Position numbers and translations under genes: made by a program. From Flavobacterium panici (GTDB taxonomy: Bacteria > Bacteroidota > Bacteroidia > Flavobacteriales > Flavobacteriaceae): a stretch of DNA of 64,000 bases. The stretch is taken from positions 1-64,000 of the forward strand of contig NZ_CAIJDE010000060.1 of assembly GCF_903819335.1 (NCBI RefSeq), written 5' to 3'. This document shows, one piece after another, positions 9,318 through 17,452 of the stretch (within the stretch, counting starts at the first letter, position 1; the number at the start of each line of letters is the position of its first letter). The notes beneath the pieces are model-generated. The model saw only the letters and a program-made list of their open reading frames with translations. It was not told the origin of the DNA and made no database searches.

Positions 9318-9517
9318 TTTAAACACATAGAAACATAGGTTATATTCTAAAATTAAAAAGAGTATAAAAAGAAACTAGTTTCTCACACATAGCTTTGTGG
9401 CAGCTTTGTCAAAGTTTTGAACTTTGACAAAGTTTTACACTTACGCAACTATGTTTGTTTTAAACAAGTGAAACACCTTTTTTAAGCTTCAAAAACCTAT
9501 GTTTCTATGTGTTTAAA
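9318..9517. repeat. 200-bp intergenic element with 22-bp perfect terminal inverted repeats
   Basis: The left end (9318-9339, TTTAAACACATAGAAACATA then GG) and the right end (9496-9517) are perfect reverse complements over 22 bp. Inside are a CACATAGCTTTGTG palindrome-like block and a second hairpin with 13-bp arms (9404-9416 and 9420-9432). A 143-bp relative sits at 53414-53556 with the same ends and a shared interior block (AGTGAAACACC or AGTGAAACGCC followed by TTTTTAAGC). No transposase is present, so it is a dispersed MITE- or REP-like element. Confidence 0.85.
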
Positions 9518-9572
9518 TTAATATAGATATGCATTTAAAATAATTATACTAACAGATTAAATAAGTAATAAA

Positions 9573-11093
9573 ATGTATTCAGGTTCAGGATTTAGCAATT
9601 GGGAAATTGGAGATGTTGATGTATTTATAGATGAAAAAGGAATGCATCATTTGTTTCATTTGATTATTCCCAATCACGATTATATTGCGCACGCAGTTTC
9701 AAAAGACGGTCTTTCTTGGAAAAGAGTAAAAAATGCTTTGTTTGTAGGTGATCCGGGAGAATGGGACGATGATATGTTGTGGACAATGCATGTAAGCAAA
9801 AGATCGGATAAAAAGGGTTACGAAATGTATTATACCGGTTTGAAACGTCAGGATAAAGGAATTGAGCAAAAAGTAGGCAGGGCAGTTTCGGCAGATTTAA
9901 TTCATTGGGAAAAAGAAAATTTTGAAGGTCTGCCTTTTAAAAGTGAAGCACCACATTATGAAAGTTTTTCTAACAATCCACGGGAATGGATTAGTTTTAG
10001 AGATCCTTTTAAATACACGTATGAAGGCGAAGATTATTTATTGATTTGCGCCCGAAGTGCATCCGGACCAATTTACAGACGCGGCTGTATTGGTGTAGCC
10101 AAAAGAGAGAAAGAAGGTTTTGTGCTGCAAAAACCGCTGCATTTCCCATATGTATATGATGATGTTGAGTGTCCGTGTGTTATAGAAATAAAAGGAACTC
10201 ATTATTTACTTGGCTCCATTCGCGAAGATGTTAAAGTACGATATTGGTCCGCGCCGGAGTTTAAGGGAGAATATTGTGCTTTCCATAATAATGTATTGCT
10301 TCCGCAGGGGAATTATGCAGCGAGAGTTGTAAAAGACGGCGCGCATTTTTTAGTTTATAATTTTTATTTTGCCGATGGAAATGTCAATACACACCGAGTA
10401 ATTCCGCCGCCAAAAGAATTGGATATTGACAAAAGCGGCAGACTTTTATTAAAGTCTTATTATTACTGGGAAAAGCTCTACCAAAAAACAATTTTGCAAA
10501 AAGATTTACCGCAGCCCTTACCAATTCTGGGAAATCCAACTGCTGATTTTGTTCAGGAAAATGAAAACAAATGGAGATTTGGATGCCGAAGCGGTTATGA
10601 AATTTACTGCTTCGAAAAACCTTCAATGGATTTTGTGTGGGAAGGAACGCTTGCGGTGGAAGGAATGGGAAAAACAGGATTTGTAATTGAATGTGATAAA
10701 GAAGGAACAGCTTATTATATTTCGATTGATTTTGTAAACGGATTTGTTCAGTTCAGGGCTTGGGGATTTAATGAAAAAGACGTTAAGAATAATTTTATTT
10801 TTGAAAACATTCAAACCAATCAATTTGAAATTCAGGATAATAAACAAATCTATTTTAAGATTATCCGTTACGGAAATTATTATGAACTTTCTATAAACGA
10901 TGTCGTAAAACTAACTTTGCTGGATTTTAGGTATAACGAAGGCAAAATAGGAATTTATGTCTGCTCGGCCGTTATATCCGTTAGTGATTCTAAAATTCAT
11001 GTAATTCCCGAACCGGAAAATGAATACGCAGCATCAGACCCGGAAAAATATTCTAAAGATTACAGCCGGATGGTGCAGATTAATCCGAGTTAA
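9573..11093 (+). CDS. GH32-like beta-propeller glycoside hydrolase
   Basis: Protein of 506 residues without a signal peptide, therefore probably cytoplasmic. The N-terminal 300 residues show five-bladed beta-propeller features: an early Asp in GDVDVFIDEKG, an RDP motif (WISFRDPFKYTY) and an EC motif (YDDVECPCVIEIKG), which correspond to nucleophile, transition-state stabiliser and acid/base of families GH32/GH68. The C-terminal 180 residues are beta-sandwich-like. The classic WMNDPNG start is replaced by NWEIGDVDVF, so this is a divergent member. Its position after the sucrose-phosphate synthase suggests action on sucrose or a fructoside. GH43-type specificity is the main alternative. Confidence 0.78.
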   Translation: MYSGSGFSNWEIGDVDVFIDEKGMHHLFHLIIPNHDYIAHAVSKDGLSWKRVKNALFVGDPGEWDDDMLWTMHVSKRSDKKGYEMYYTGLKRQDKGIEQKVGRAVSADLIHWEKENFEGLPFKSEAPHYESFSNNPREWISFRDPFKYTYEGEDYLLICARSASGPIYRRGCIGVAKREKEGFVLQKPLHFPYVYDDVECPCVIEIKGTHYLLGSIREDVKVRYWSAPEFKGEYCAFHNNVLLPQGNYAARVVKDGAHFLVYNFYFADGNVNTHRVIPPPKELDIDKSGRLLLKSYYYWEKLYQKTILQKDLPQPLPILGNPTADFVQENENKWRFGCRSGYEIYCFEKPSMDFVWEGTLAVEGMGKTGFVIECDKEGTAYYISIDFVNGFVQFRAWGFNEKDVKNNFIFENIQTNQFEIQDNKQIYFKIIRYGNYYELSINDVVKLTLLDFRYNEGKIGIYVCSAVISVSDSKIHVIPEPENEYAASDPEKYSKDYSRMVQINPS

Positions 11094-11098
11094 ATTAG

Positions 11099-11131
11099 AA
11101 AAAGCCATATCGTTGTTGATATGGCTTTTTT
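11099..11131 (+). terminator. Intrinsic terminator of the GH32-like gene
   Basis: AAAAAGCCATATC and GATATGGCTTTTT form a 13-bp stem around a 6-nt loop, starting 6 nt after the stop codon and ending in a T-run. Confidence 0.9.
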
Positions 11132-11314
11132 GATGGTTCTGATATTTCTTTTAAATAATCTTTTTTTGAAGGTTCATTAAAACTACAGCAAACATTGCTT
11201 TCGAAGGTTTTAATGTTTTAAATTTAATAGTATAATTCTGAATTGTTGATAATATGCTGATAAACAGTTAATAACTACTGCATTGATTATTATATACTTA
11301 AATAATCGAATGTT

Positions 11315-11322
11315 TATATTTG
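11315..11322 (+). promoter_or_regulatory. Bacteroidota -7 box for the 82-residue gene
   Basis: TATATTTG matches TAnnTTTG and lies 39 nt before the ATG at 11362. No TTG at the usual -33 distance was found, so this is a partial match. Confidence 0.4.
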
Positions 11323-11361
11323 ATAAAGGAATAGTTAAGGAATTAATTTAAATATTAATAT

Positions 11362-11610
11362 ATGGAACGAGCTATAAAACTACAAGTACGTAAAGAATTA
11401 GACGGACGTCAACAATTTAATGTAATTAAGTTAAAAGGCAGTTTAATCTCCAAAGGCTACACTGAAATAATACATATATTAGATCAGGACGAAAATTATC
11501 ACATTAATTCTTTTGCCACTTCGGCAGAAAGCAGGAATGAAGTAAAAGATTTTATTGCTGATTTTATTTCCAGCCAAAATCTTACTGATGCAGTTACTGT
11601 TTTTAAATAA
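11362..11610 (+). CDS. Small conserved-looking protein of unknown function (82 aa)
   Basis: The sequence (MERAIKLQVRKELDGRQQFN and onward) is a soluble, mixed alpha/beta small protein rich in charged residues, with no signal peptide or metal motif. I do not recognise the family. It is a stand-alone transcription unit: a -7 box precedes it and a strong bidirectional hairpin follows 26 nt after the stop. This framing and the balanced composition support a real gene. Confidence 0.7.
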   Translation: MERAIKLQVRKELDGRQQFNVIKLKGSLISKGYTEIIHILDQDENYHINSFATSAESRNEVKDFIADFISSQNLTDAVTVFK

Positions 11611-11636
11611 ACAAATCATTAACACCAAAACCAAAA

Positions 11637-11664
11637 AAAAGCTATCTGAATTCAGATAGCTTTT
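11637..11664. terminator. Bidirectional terminator
   Basis: AAAAGCTATCTGAA and TTCAGATAGCTTTT form a perfect 14-bp palindrome flanked by A and T runs. It serves the plus-strand gene ending at 11610 and the minus-strand gene ending at 11690. Confidence 0.88.
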
Positions 11665-11689
11665 AATGATTATTTATTATTTGAGAGAT

Positions 11690-11914
11690 TTACAATGGTC
11701 GATCATAGCTCTCTAAAGTTTCCTCTTCATCTTCGTAATAATTGTCTTCTTCCTCAAGGCTGTCATCTTCATCATCCCAGGAAACATTCTTACTCTGACC
11801 TCTAAAATATCGACTTATTTCCTGATCGTCGCATATTGTTATCGAATCATACAGACAAAAAGATTCTTGTTTTCTAAATGTGGTTTCGTCATTTTCATTG
11901 CCTTCAAATTTCAT
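11690..11914 (-). CDS. Small acidic protein (74 aa)
   Basis: The protein starts MKFEGNENDETTFRKQESFC. Its second half is dominated by Asp and Glu (WDDEDDSLEEEDNYYEDEEE), so it is a strongly negative, probably disordered protein. No family is recognised. The bidirectional terminator directly after its stop supports transcription. It resembles in composition, but not clearly in sequence, the acidic proteins at 39977 and 40762. Confidence 0.6.
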   Translation of the reverse strand: MKFEGNENDETTFRKQESFCLYDSITICDDQEISRYFRGQSKNVSWDDEDDSLEEEDNYYEDEEETLESYDRPL

Positions 11915-12197
11915 GATATCAGTATTTAGAGGTTAATAATTGCTGTTTAAATTTAGTTCTTGCAGATTTTTACTACGGGAATGTAAATGTAGAATTGTTA
12001 ATGGGAAAATATTTTATAGTTTAAATTGTAAAAGTTATATAATTCACATATACAGTTTGTTAACAGAAAAATATTTAAATTCTTTTACTAAGTTGTCCCT
12101 AATTTTTATTCTTCCGGATTTTTTTAAATGTATTGGTAACAAACCAAACGAAATGTTAATACAATGTTTCATAATCCTGCTGTTTTATTAATGTAAA
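11915..12197. other. AT-rich intergenic region, no gene supported
   Basis: The only open frame here (11940-12191, plus) is rich in Phe, Leu, Cys and Asn codons expected from AT-rich noncoding DNA. The region probably holds divergent promoters for the acidic protein and the sigma factor. Confidence 0.5.
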
Positions 12198-12249
12198 CGT
12201 AACCTAACCGACCTACCCTCAGTTTTAATTTTGAAGACATATTATTAAA
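12198..12249 (+). promoter_or_regulatory. First copy of a 52-bp motif upstream of the ECF sigma gene
   Basis: The block starting CGTAACCT and ending AAGACATATTATTAAA aligns without gaps to 12958-13009, 40 of 52 positions identical. It lies 105 nt before the sigma factor ATG. CGTAACC followed by ACCTACC about 5 nt later suggests an ECF-type recognition element and hence autoregulation, which is inference. Confidence 0.55.
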
Positions 12250-12353
12250 CAAACTATTGCAGTATATGTCATTTTTCAAAGTAAGCATACTTCACCAAAT
12301 AAATGTTTTAATAGACATTATTTTCCCAGTCAATAATAATAAAGTGAAGTATT

Positions 12354-12911
12354 ATGTATAAAGGTTATTCTGATGAAGAACTTGTTGAATTATTAAAACA
12401 AGGAAAAGATAAAGCTTTTGATGAGCTGTATTTTAGATACCGTGATGTGCTGGTGCGCTTCGTTTATTTAAGGATGAAATCGGTTCCTATTTCTGAAGAA
12501 ATTGTTCAGGAAGTTTTTACCACCATCTGGGAACGCCGTAAAACGATCGTAATTCAAAAAAGTTTTGCAGCATACATCTACACTTCCGTTCGTTACACAA
12601 CTTTAGATTATATAAAATCCCACACCGTAACAGATCAATATATTCAGGAAGTTTTAGATAGAAATACCGTTTCTTATAACAGTCATAATGCAACCGAAGA
12701 TTCTATTTTTTATGATGAATTACAAATAGCGGTTGACAAAGCAGCTTCGTTACTTCCAAAAAAATCAAAAGAGGTTTTTATTCTCAGCAGAATCAAACAT
12801 TATTCGAATAAAGAAATTGCTGATGAACTTAACGTTTCGATCGATACGGTAAAATATCATATTACATACGCATTAAAATTCATGCGGACTTATTTAGGAG
12901 AGTTTAATTGA
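12354..12911 (+). CDS. ECF RNA polymerase sigma factor (FecI-like)
   Basis: Protein of 185 residues. Sigma-70 region 2 is at residues 8-75 (FDELYFRYRDVLVRFVYLRM, then EEIVQEVFTTIWERR) and region 4 at 125-180, with the helix-turn-helix around SNKEIADELNVSIDTVKYHI. It has the length and layout of Bacteroidota ECF factors that drive SusCD loci. The FecR gene follows after 115 nt and SusC/SusD after that, giving the canonical signalling order. It would be held inactive by FecR until the receptor senses its substrate. Confidence 0.95.
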   Translation: MYKGYSDEELVELLKQGKDKAFDELYFRYRDVLVRFVYLRMKSVPISEEIVQEVFTTIWERRKTIVIQKSFAAYIYTSVRYTTLDYIKSHTVTDQYIQEVLDRNTVSYNSHNATEDSIFYDELQIAVDKAASLLPKKSKEVFILSRIKHYSNKEIADELNVSIDTVKYHITYALKFMRTYLGEFN

Positions 12912-12957
12912 TTTTAATATTTCCGAAAATGATAAGCCGACTTTTTCTTAACAAAAG

Positions 12958-13009
12958 CGTAACCTTTTCAACCTACCTGAATTTTCAATTCTCAAGACAT
13001 ACTATTAAA
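12958..13009 (+). promoter_or_regulatory. Second copy of the 52-bp motif, upstream of fecR
   Basis: CGTAACCTTTTCAACCTACC and the conserved tail AAGACATACTATTAAA align gaplessly with 12198-12249. It ends 17 nt before the FecR ATG, so transcription from it would begin close to the start codon. Two copies in front of the sigma and anti-sigma genes suggest a shared recognition element. Confidence 0.55.
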
Positions 13010-13026
13010 GACATAAAGAAATTATA

Positions 13027-13950
13027 ATGACTGATAAATTAAAACAAGAAATAAAACATTTTTTAGGGGGAAATTATTCTCCAAAAGGACAAGAAATGTG
13101 GAATAAATGGTACGATCGTACTGATGAAGCTTTCGAGAATATGGAGACCATAAAATCAGATCGTTCCAAACTAAAAAAAGAATTGAGACAAATAAAGAAA
13201 TCAAACGAGGTTATATTTCTTCAAACTAAATATTGGGCAGCTGCGGCTTCCTTATTAGTATTATTTGGTACATCATTTTTCTTTTACCAAAAAGCAATAA
13301 ATGATGTTGAAACTAAAGAATATGCGGCAAAGTTAGGCGAACATGCAAAACTAACGTTAAGCGACGGAACACAAATTTGGCTGAATGCCGGAAGCCGTTT
13401 AAAATATCCGAAAGAATTTAAAGGAGATACTCGCGAAGTTTATCTAACCGGAGAAGCTTTTTTTGATGTTGCCAAAGACAAAAAACATCCATTTATAATC
13501 CACACCGATAAAATGGACACCAAAGTATTGGGAACGAGCTTTAATGTTCAGGCATATCCGGACCAAAGAACACAGGAAGTTTCTGTTATGACCGGAAGAG
13601 TAAATGTAAAATCGACTGTTACAGAAGAAAATGTATATGTAACGCCGGGTCAGAAAGTAGTTTTTAAATCCAAAAACAACAAACTCCAAGCCTTTAAAGA
13701 TGTTCCTGTAAACACGATTTCATTGTGGCGAAAAAATATTATTGTTTTTGAAGATACGCCGCTGCCGGAAGTTATCGCAACCATAAACAGAAACTACAAT
13801 GTTGCCATCGAACTTAAAAACAAGAATCTAAACGCACTAAAAATAAACGCCTATTTCAAAGAACTTCCTGTAGATCAGGTTGTCGCCTTGGTTTGCAATA
13901 TAGTAAACGCCGAATATAAGGTAGAGGACGGGGTTTATAAAATTCAATAG
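13027..13950 (+). CDS. FecR-family anti-sigma factor
   Basis: Protein of 307 residues. A short cytoplasmic N-terminal part is followed by one membrane segment (about residues 69-87, YWAAAASLLVLFGTSFFF) and the periplasmic FecR domain. The FecR motif is visible as LSDGTQIWLNAGSRLKYPKEF, then REVYLTGEAFFDVAKDKKHP and VLGTSFNVQAYPD. The C-terminal domain (DUF4974-type) has TPLPEVIATINRNYNVAIEL. It would receive the signal from the STN domain of the receptor at 14045 and release the sigma factor at 12354. Confidence 0.95.
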   Translation: MTDKLKQEIKHFLGGNYSPKGQEMWNKWYDRTDEAFENMETIKSDRSKLKKELRQIKKSNEVIFLQTKYWAAAASLLVLFGTSFFFYQKAINDVETKEYAAKLGEHAKLTLSDGTQIWLNAGSRLKYPKEFKGDTREVYLTGEAFFDVAKDKKHPFIIHTDKMDTKVLGTSFNVQAYPDQRTQEVSVMTGRVNVKSTVTEENVYVTPGQKVVFKSKNNKLQAFKDVPVNTISLWRKNIIVFEDTPLPEVIATINRNYNVAIELKNKNLNALKINAYFKELPVDQVVALVCNIVNAEYKVEDGVYKIQ

Positions 13951-14044
13951 TTGTGAAAAGTGAATAGTAAAAAGTAATTAGTAAAAAATCTAAAATCTGA
14001 ATTCTAAAATCTAAAATTAAAAGCCAATCTAAAATCCAAAAACT
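13951..14044 (+). repeat. Low-complexity leader with TCTAAAATC-type repeats
   Basis: Between fecR and the receptor gene lie degenerate repeats of GTGAAAAGT/AATAGT, then several ATCTAAAAT units (13985-14040), directly abutting the ATG at 14045. The same family lies before 53608 and, inverted, before 1524. Confidence 0.6.
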
Positions 14045-17000
14045 ATGAATGAAAAACAAAAGCGGTACGTCGTAAAGTTTCAAAGCATTAAAAAAGCTAT
14101 GTGGGCAAAAGTAATCTTATTTATTGCTTTGTTTTTTACCGGATTAATAAATGCCGGAAATATTGATTTTGATAAAAAAGTAACCTTAAAGGTAGAAAAT
14201 GAAAGCTTGAAGAATGTTTTTCAAAAAATTGAAAATCAGGCTGGCGTTCATTTTATGTACGAATCAAATCAAGTTAATACGAACCAGAAAATCAGTTTAA
14301 AACTTACGAACGTTAAACTGGAACAGGCATTAGATAAAATATGCAGTAATTTTTCACTTCGATATGAAATTGTAAGCAACAATATCGTAATTAAAAAAAC
14401 GCAGAAAATAGCCGGTTTAACGGATGATCAAAACAAAATTATTGTTTCGGGAACTGTTTTTGGCGGAGACGATAATATGCCATTGCCGGGAGTTGGAATT
14501 AAAGACAAAGGTTCTAATACAACAACGGCAACAGACTTTGACGGAACTTTTAAAATGGAAATAACCGCCTCTGAAGCAGTACTTATTTTCTCTTATGTTG
14601 GTTATGTAACACAAGAAATAAAAGTAACAAAATCAGAAAATATCACTGTAAAATTAGCAGCCGATATGAAACAGCTTCAGGAAGTTGTGGTTATGGGTTA
14701 CGGTAGTGTAAAAAAGAATGAAGTTTTAGGATCTGTAGGATCTGTTTCTATGAAAGAAGCATCAAGCAGAACGTATAACAATGCGGGCGAATTATTACAG
14801 GGAACTGTTGCGGGTGTTACGGTTATCAACGATGGAGGAGATCCAACAGCTTCGCCAACAATTAATATTCGTGGTATTGGATCTTTAAACGCAGAAACAC
14901 CGTTAATTGTTTTAGACGGAATTATCTACAGCGGTTCGTTAAATACGATTAACCCAAATGATATTGCTTCGATCAGCGTTTTGAAAGATGCGGCATCAGC
15001 AGCGATTTACGGAGCAAGAGCTTCTGGAGGTGTAATTTTAATTACGTCTAAAAAAGGAATTTCAGATAAAATTAATGTAAACGTTAATTATCAGGGAGGT
15101 TTTCAAAATGTGGCTAAAAAACTTGATGTTTTAAACGCTGCAGAATATGCTGATGCCATGAACACAGCAAGAGATAATGCGGGTTTACCAAGAATTCCTG
15201 CTTTTGATCCTGCTTTTGAACCAACAGCAAGAACAACAAAAACAAACTGGATGGATGAAATTTTCCGTACAGGAGAAATTCAGGATCTATCTCTTTCGAT
15301 AAATGGAAAAACAGAAAAATCAAATTTCTTTCTTTCAGGAAGTTATAGAAGAAACGAAGGTATTTTGCTAAATACTTTTGGAAACCGTTACACCGTAAGA
15401 GCAAATACCTCTTTTAAACTGGCGCCAAATTTTACACTTGGAGAAAATTTATCATATTCCTTAACAGATGGTCAGTCTGCTAATACTTCAAGCGCTTACA
15501 CTGGAGCAATTTTAGGAGCAATTTTTTATCCGCCAAATGCAACAATTTACAGAGAAGATGGTTCTGGACAATTTGGAGGAGTTCCTGAAAAATATATTGG
15601 TTCTTACGGAGACGTTATCAATCCGGTTGCTTACTTAAAAAGATTAGACAACAGAAATCCAATTTCTACAGTTTTAATCAATCCTTATGCAGAATGGGAA
15701 ATTATTGAAGGTTTAAAAGTGAAATCAAACTGGGGTTATACAAGAATACAAGATAACGCAACAGATTTTACGGTTAAAATTACAGAACCCGGAAAAATAT
15801 TCGACTTTAACAGATTGACTAAGAAGTCAATGACAACAACTGATTTATTGAGCGAGCAGACTATTTCTTATGAAAAATCATTAGGAAAACACAACTTCAA
15901 AGCTTTAGCAGGATATACGTATCAGGAAACAAAAAGAGATTATTACACGGTTGAAGGAACTGGATTTGATAACGAAGATCCATCCCAGCGTTATTTGTTG
16001 AATGCTAAAGTAATTCAGCAGACAGGAGCAGGTTTATCTGATGAAATTATTTCTTCTTATGTGGGAAGGTTAAACTACGATTTCAATCAAAAATATTTAT
16101 TATCAGGAATTGTACGTCGCGACGGAACTTCAAAACTTTTACAAAATAACCGTTGGAAAGTGTATCCATCAGTTTCGGCAGGATGGTTAATTTCTGAAGA
16201 AAGTTTCATGAAAAGCATTAATCCAATTGTAAGCAATTTAAAACTTCGTGCAAGCTGGGGACAAATAGGAAACTTAGGAAACCTTGGGCCTTACCAGTTT
16301 AGTGTGCCTCTTACGCAGACATCAGCTTTAATTGGAGCAACTCCGGTAATTAATTACGGTTATGCTGAAAGTGAATTATCTAACCCTAATTTAAAATGGG
16401 AAAGTTCTGAGCAGACTAATATAGGTTTAGATTTTACAATGTTCAATAATACAATTGTAGGATCTGTAGATGCTTATGTAAAAACAAACAAAGATATGTT
16501 AGTTCGCGATCAGCTTCCTGGAGTTTCCGGAACACCTCTTGGCAGAATCGTGAATTCTGGAGATGTAGAAAACAGAGGTCTTGAAGCTAGTTTAACATAT
16601 CAAAAAACACGTGGAGAATTTAAATTTGATGTAACGGCAAATGCTGCATTTTTAACAAACAAAATTGTTTCTATTAAAGATGATTTGACTTCACTTGAGC
16701 CTTTAAACTTAAGCCGAGTTCGTAGTTTGCCATTAGCAAATATTTATCAGGTTGGAAGCCCGGTTGGTGCTTTTTACGGATATGCAACTGACGGATTGTT
16801 CCAAAGTACTGCAGAAGCAAAAGCGTATGTAAATGCAAACGGAGTGGCGTATCAGCCAAATGCTGTTGCCGGAGATATTAAATTTAAAGATGAAAACGGA
16901 GACGGTGTTATTAATAACAGCGATAGAGTAGTACTAGGAAGTCCGTTTCCTAAAACAACTTACAGTTTAAATGCCAACTTCAAATACAAAGGTTTCGATA

Positions 17001-17434
17001 TGAATATCTTTTTTAACGGAGCGTCAGGGAACAGTGTTTTCAATGCTGTAAAACATACAGGTTTAAACGGTTCTTTCCCGGGTTACAACTTATTGGCTGA
17101 ATCTAAAAATGCCTGGTCACCAACCAATACAGATACTAATATTCCGGTTCTTTCGTCAACAGATAACAACAATAACTTCGGAAGAATCTCTGATTTCTAT
17201 ATTGAAGATGCTTCTTTCTTAAGATTGAAAAACGTGTCAATAGGATATACAGTTAAAGAAAACTGGTTAAACGGAAAAGCAAAATTAAGATTCTTTATTT
17301 CTGGACAAAACTTGTTTACCATCACAAATTATTCAGGAATGGATCCGGAAGTTGGTCTTAGAAACTTTGGAATGGATGTAGGTAAATATCCGCTTTCAAG
17401 AATTTATATGACTGGTGTAAACGCTACTTTTTAA
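14045..17434 (+). CDS. SusC/RagA-family TonB-dependent receptor with STN signalling domain
   Basis: Outer-membrane protein of 1129 residues. After an N-terminal membrane or signal segment (about 20-37) comes the STN domain (45-115, VTLKVENESLKNVFQKIENQ) that contacts FecR. A carboxypeptidase-regulatory-like beta-sandwich follows (130-215), then the plug, starting near QEVVVMGYGSVKK and containing LLQGTVAGVTV and IRGIGSLN with the SusC-type motif DAASAAIYGARASGGVILIT. The 22-strand barrel ends at the C-terminus in VNATF. It would transport a substrate delivered by the SusD partner 19 nt downstream. Codon use agrees with high expression. Confidence 0.96.
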   Translation: MNEKQKRYVVKFQSIKKAMWAKVILFIALFFTGLINAGNIDFDKKVTLKVENESLKNVFQKIENQAGVHFMYESNQVNTNQKISLKLTNVKLEQALDKICSNFSLRYEIVSNNIVIKKTQKIAGLTDDQNKIIVSGTVFGGDDNMPLPGVGIKDKGSNTTTATDFDGTFKMEITASEAVLIFSYVGYVTQEIKVTKSENITVKLAADMKQLQEVVVMGYGSVKKNEVLGSVGSVSMKEASSRTYNNAGELLQGTVAGVTVINDGGDPTASPTINIRGIGSLNAETPLIVLDGIIYSGSLNTINPNDIASISVLKDAASAAIYGARASGGVILITSKKGISDKINVNVNYQGGFQNVAKKLDVLNAAEYADAMNTARDNAGLPRIPAFDPAFEPTARTTKTNWMDEIFRTGEIQDLSLSINGKTEKSNFFLSGSYRRNEGILLNTFGNRYTVRANTSFKLAPNFTLGENLSYSLTDGQSANTSSAYTGAILGAIFYPPNATIYREDGSGQFGGVPEKYIGSYGDVINPVAYLKRLDNRNPISTVLINPYAEWEIIEGLKVKSNWGYTRIQDNATDFTVKITEPGKIFDFNRLTKKSMTTTDLLSEQTISYEKSLGKHNFKALAGYTYQETKRDYYTVEGTGFDNEDPSQRYLLNAKVIQQTGAGLSDEIISSYVGRLNYDFNQKYLLSGIVRRDGTSKLLQNNRWKVYPSVSAGWLISEESFMKSINPIVSNLKLRASWGQIGNLGNLGPYQFSVPLTQTSALIGATPVINYGYAESELSNPNLKWESSEQTNIGLDFTMFNNTIVGSVDAYVKTNKDMLVRDQLPGVSGTPLGRIVNSGDVENRGLEASLTYQKTRGEFKFDVTANAAFLTNKIVSIKDDLTSLEPLNLSRVRSLPLANIYQVGSPVGAFYGYATDGLFQSTAEAKAYVNANGVAYQPNAVAGDIKFKDENGDGVINNSDRVVLGSPFPKTTYSLNANFKYKGFDMNIFFNGASGNSVFNAVKHTGLNGSFPGYNLLAESKNAWSPTNTDTNIPVLSSTDNNNNFGRISDFYIEDASFLRLKNVSIGYTVKENWLNGKAKLRFFISGQNLFTITNYSGMDPEVGLRNFGMDVGKYPLSRIYMTGVNATF

Positions 17435-17452
17435 AAATATAAAATAAACAAA

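Noticed and set aside
11940..12191. 83-codon plus-strand ORF
   Set aside because: Composition is that of translated AT-rich noncoding DNA and it has no family features.
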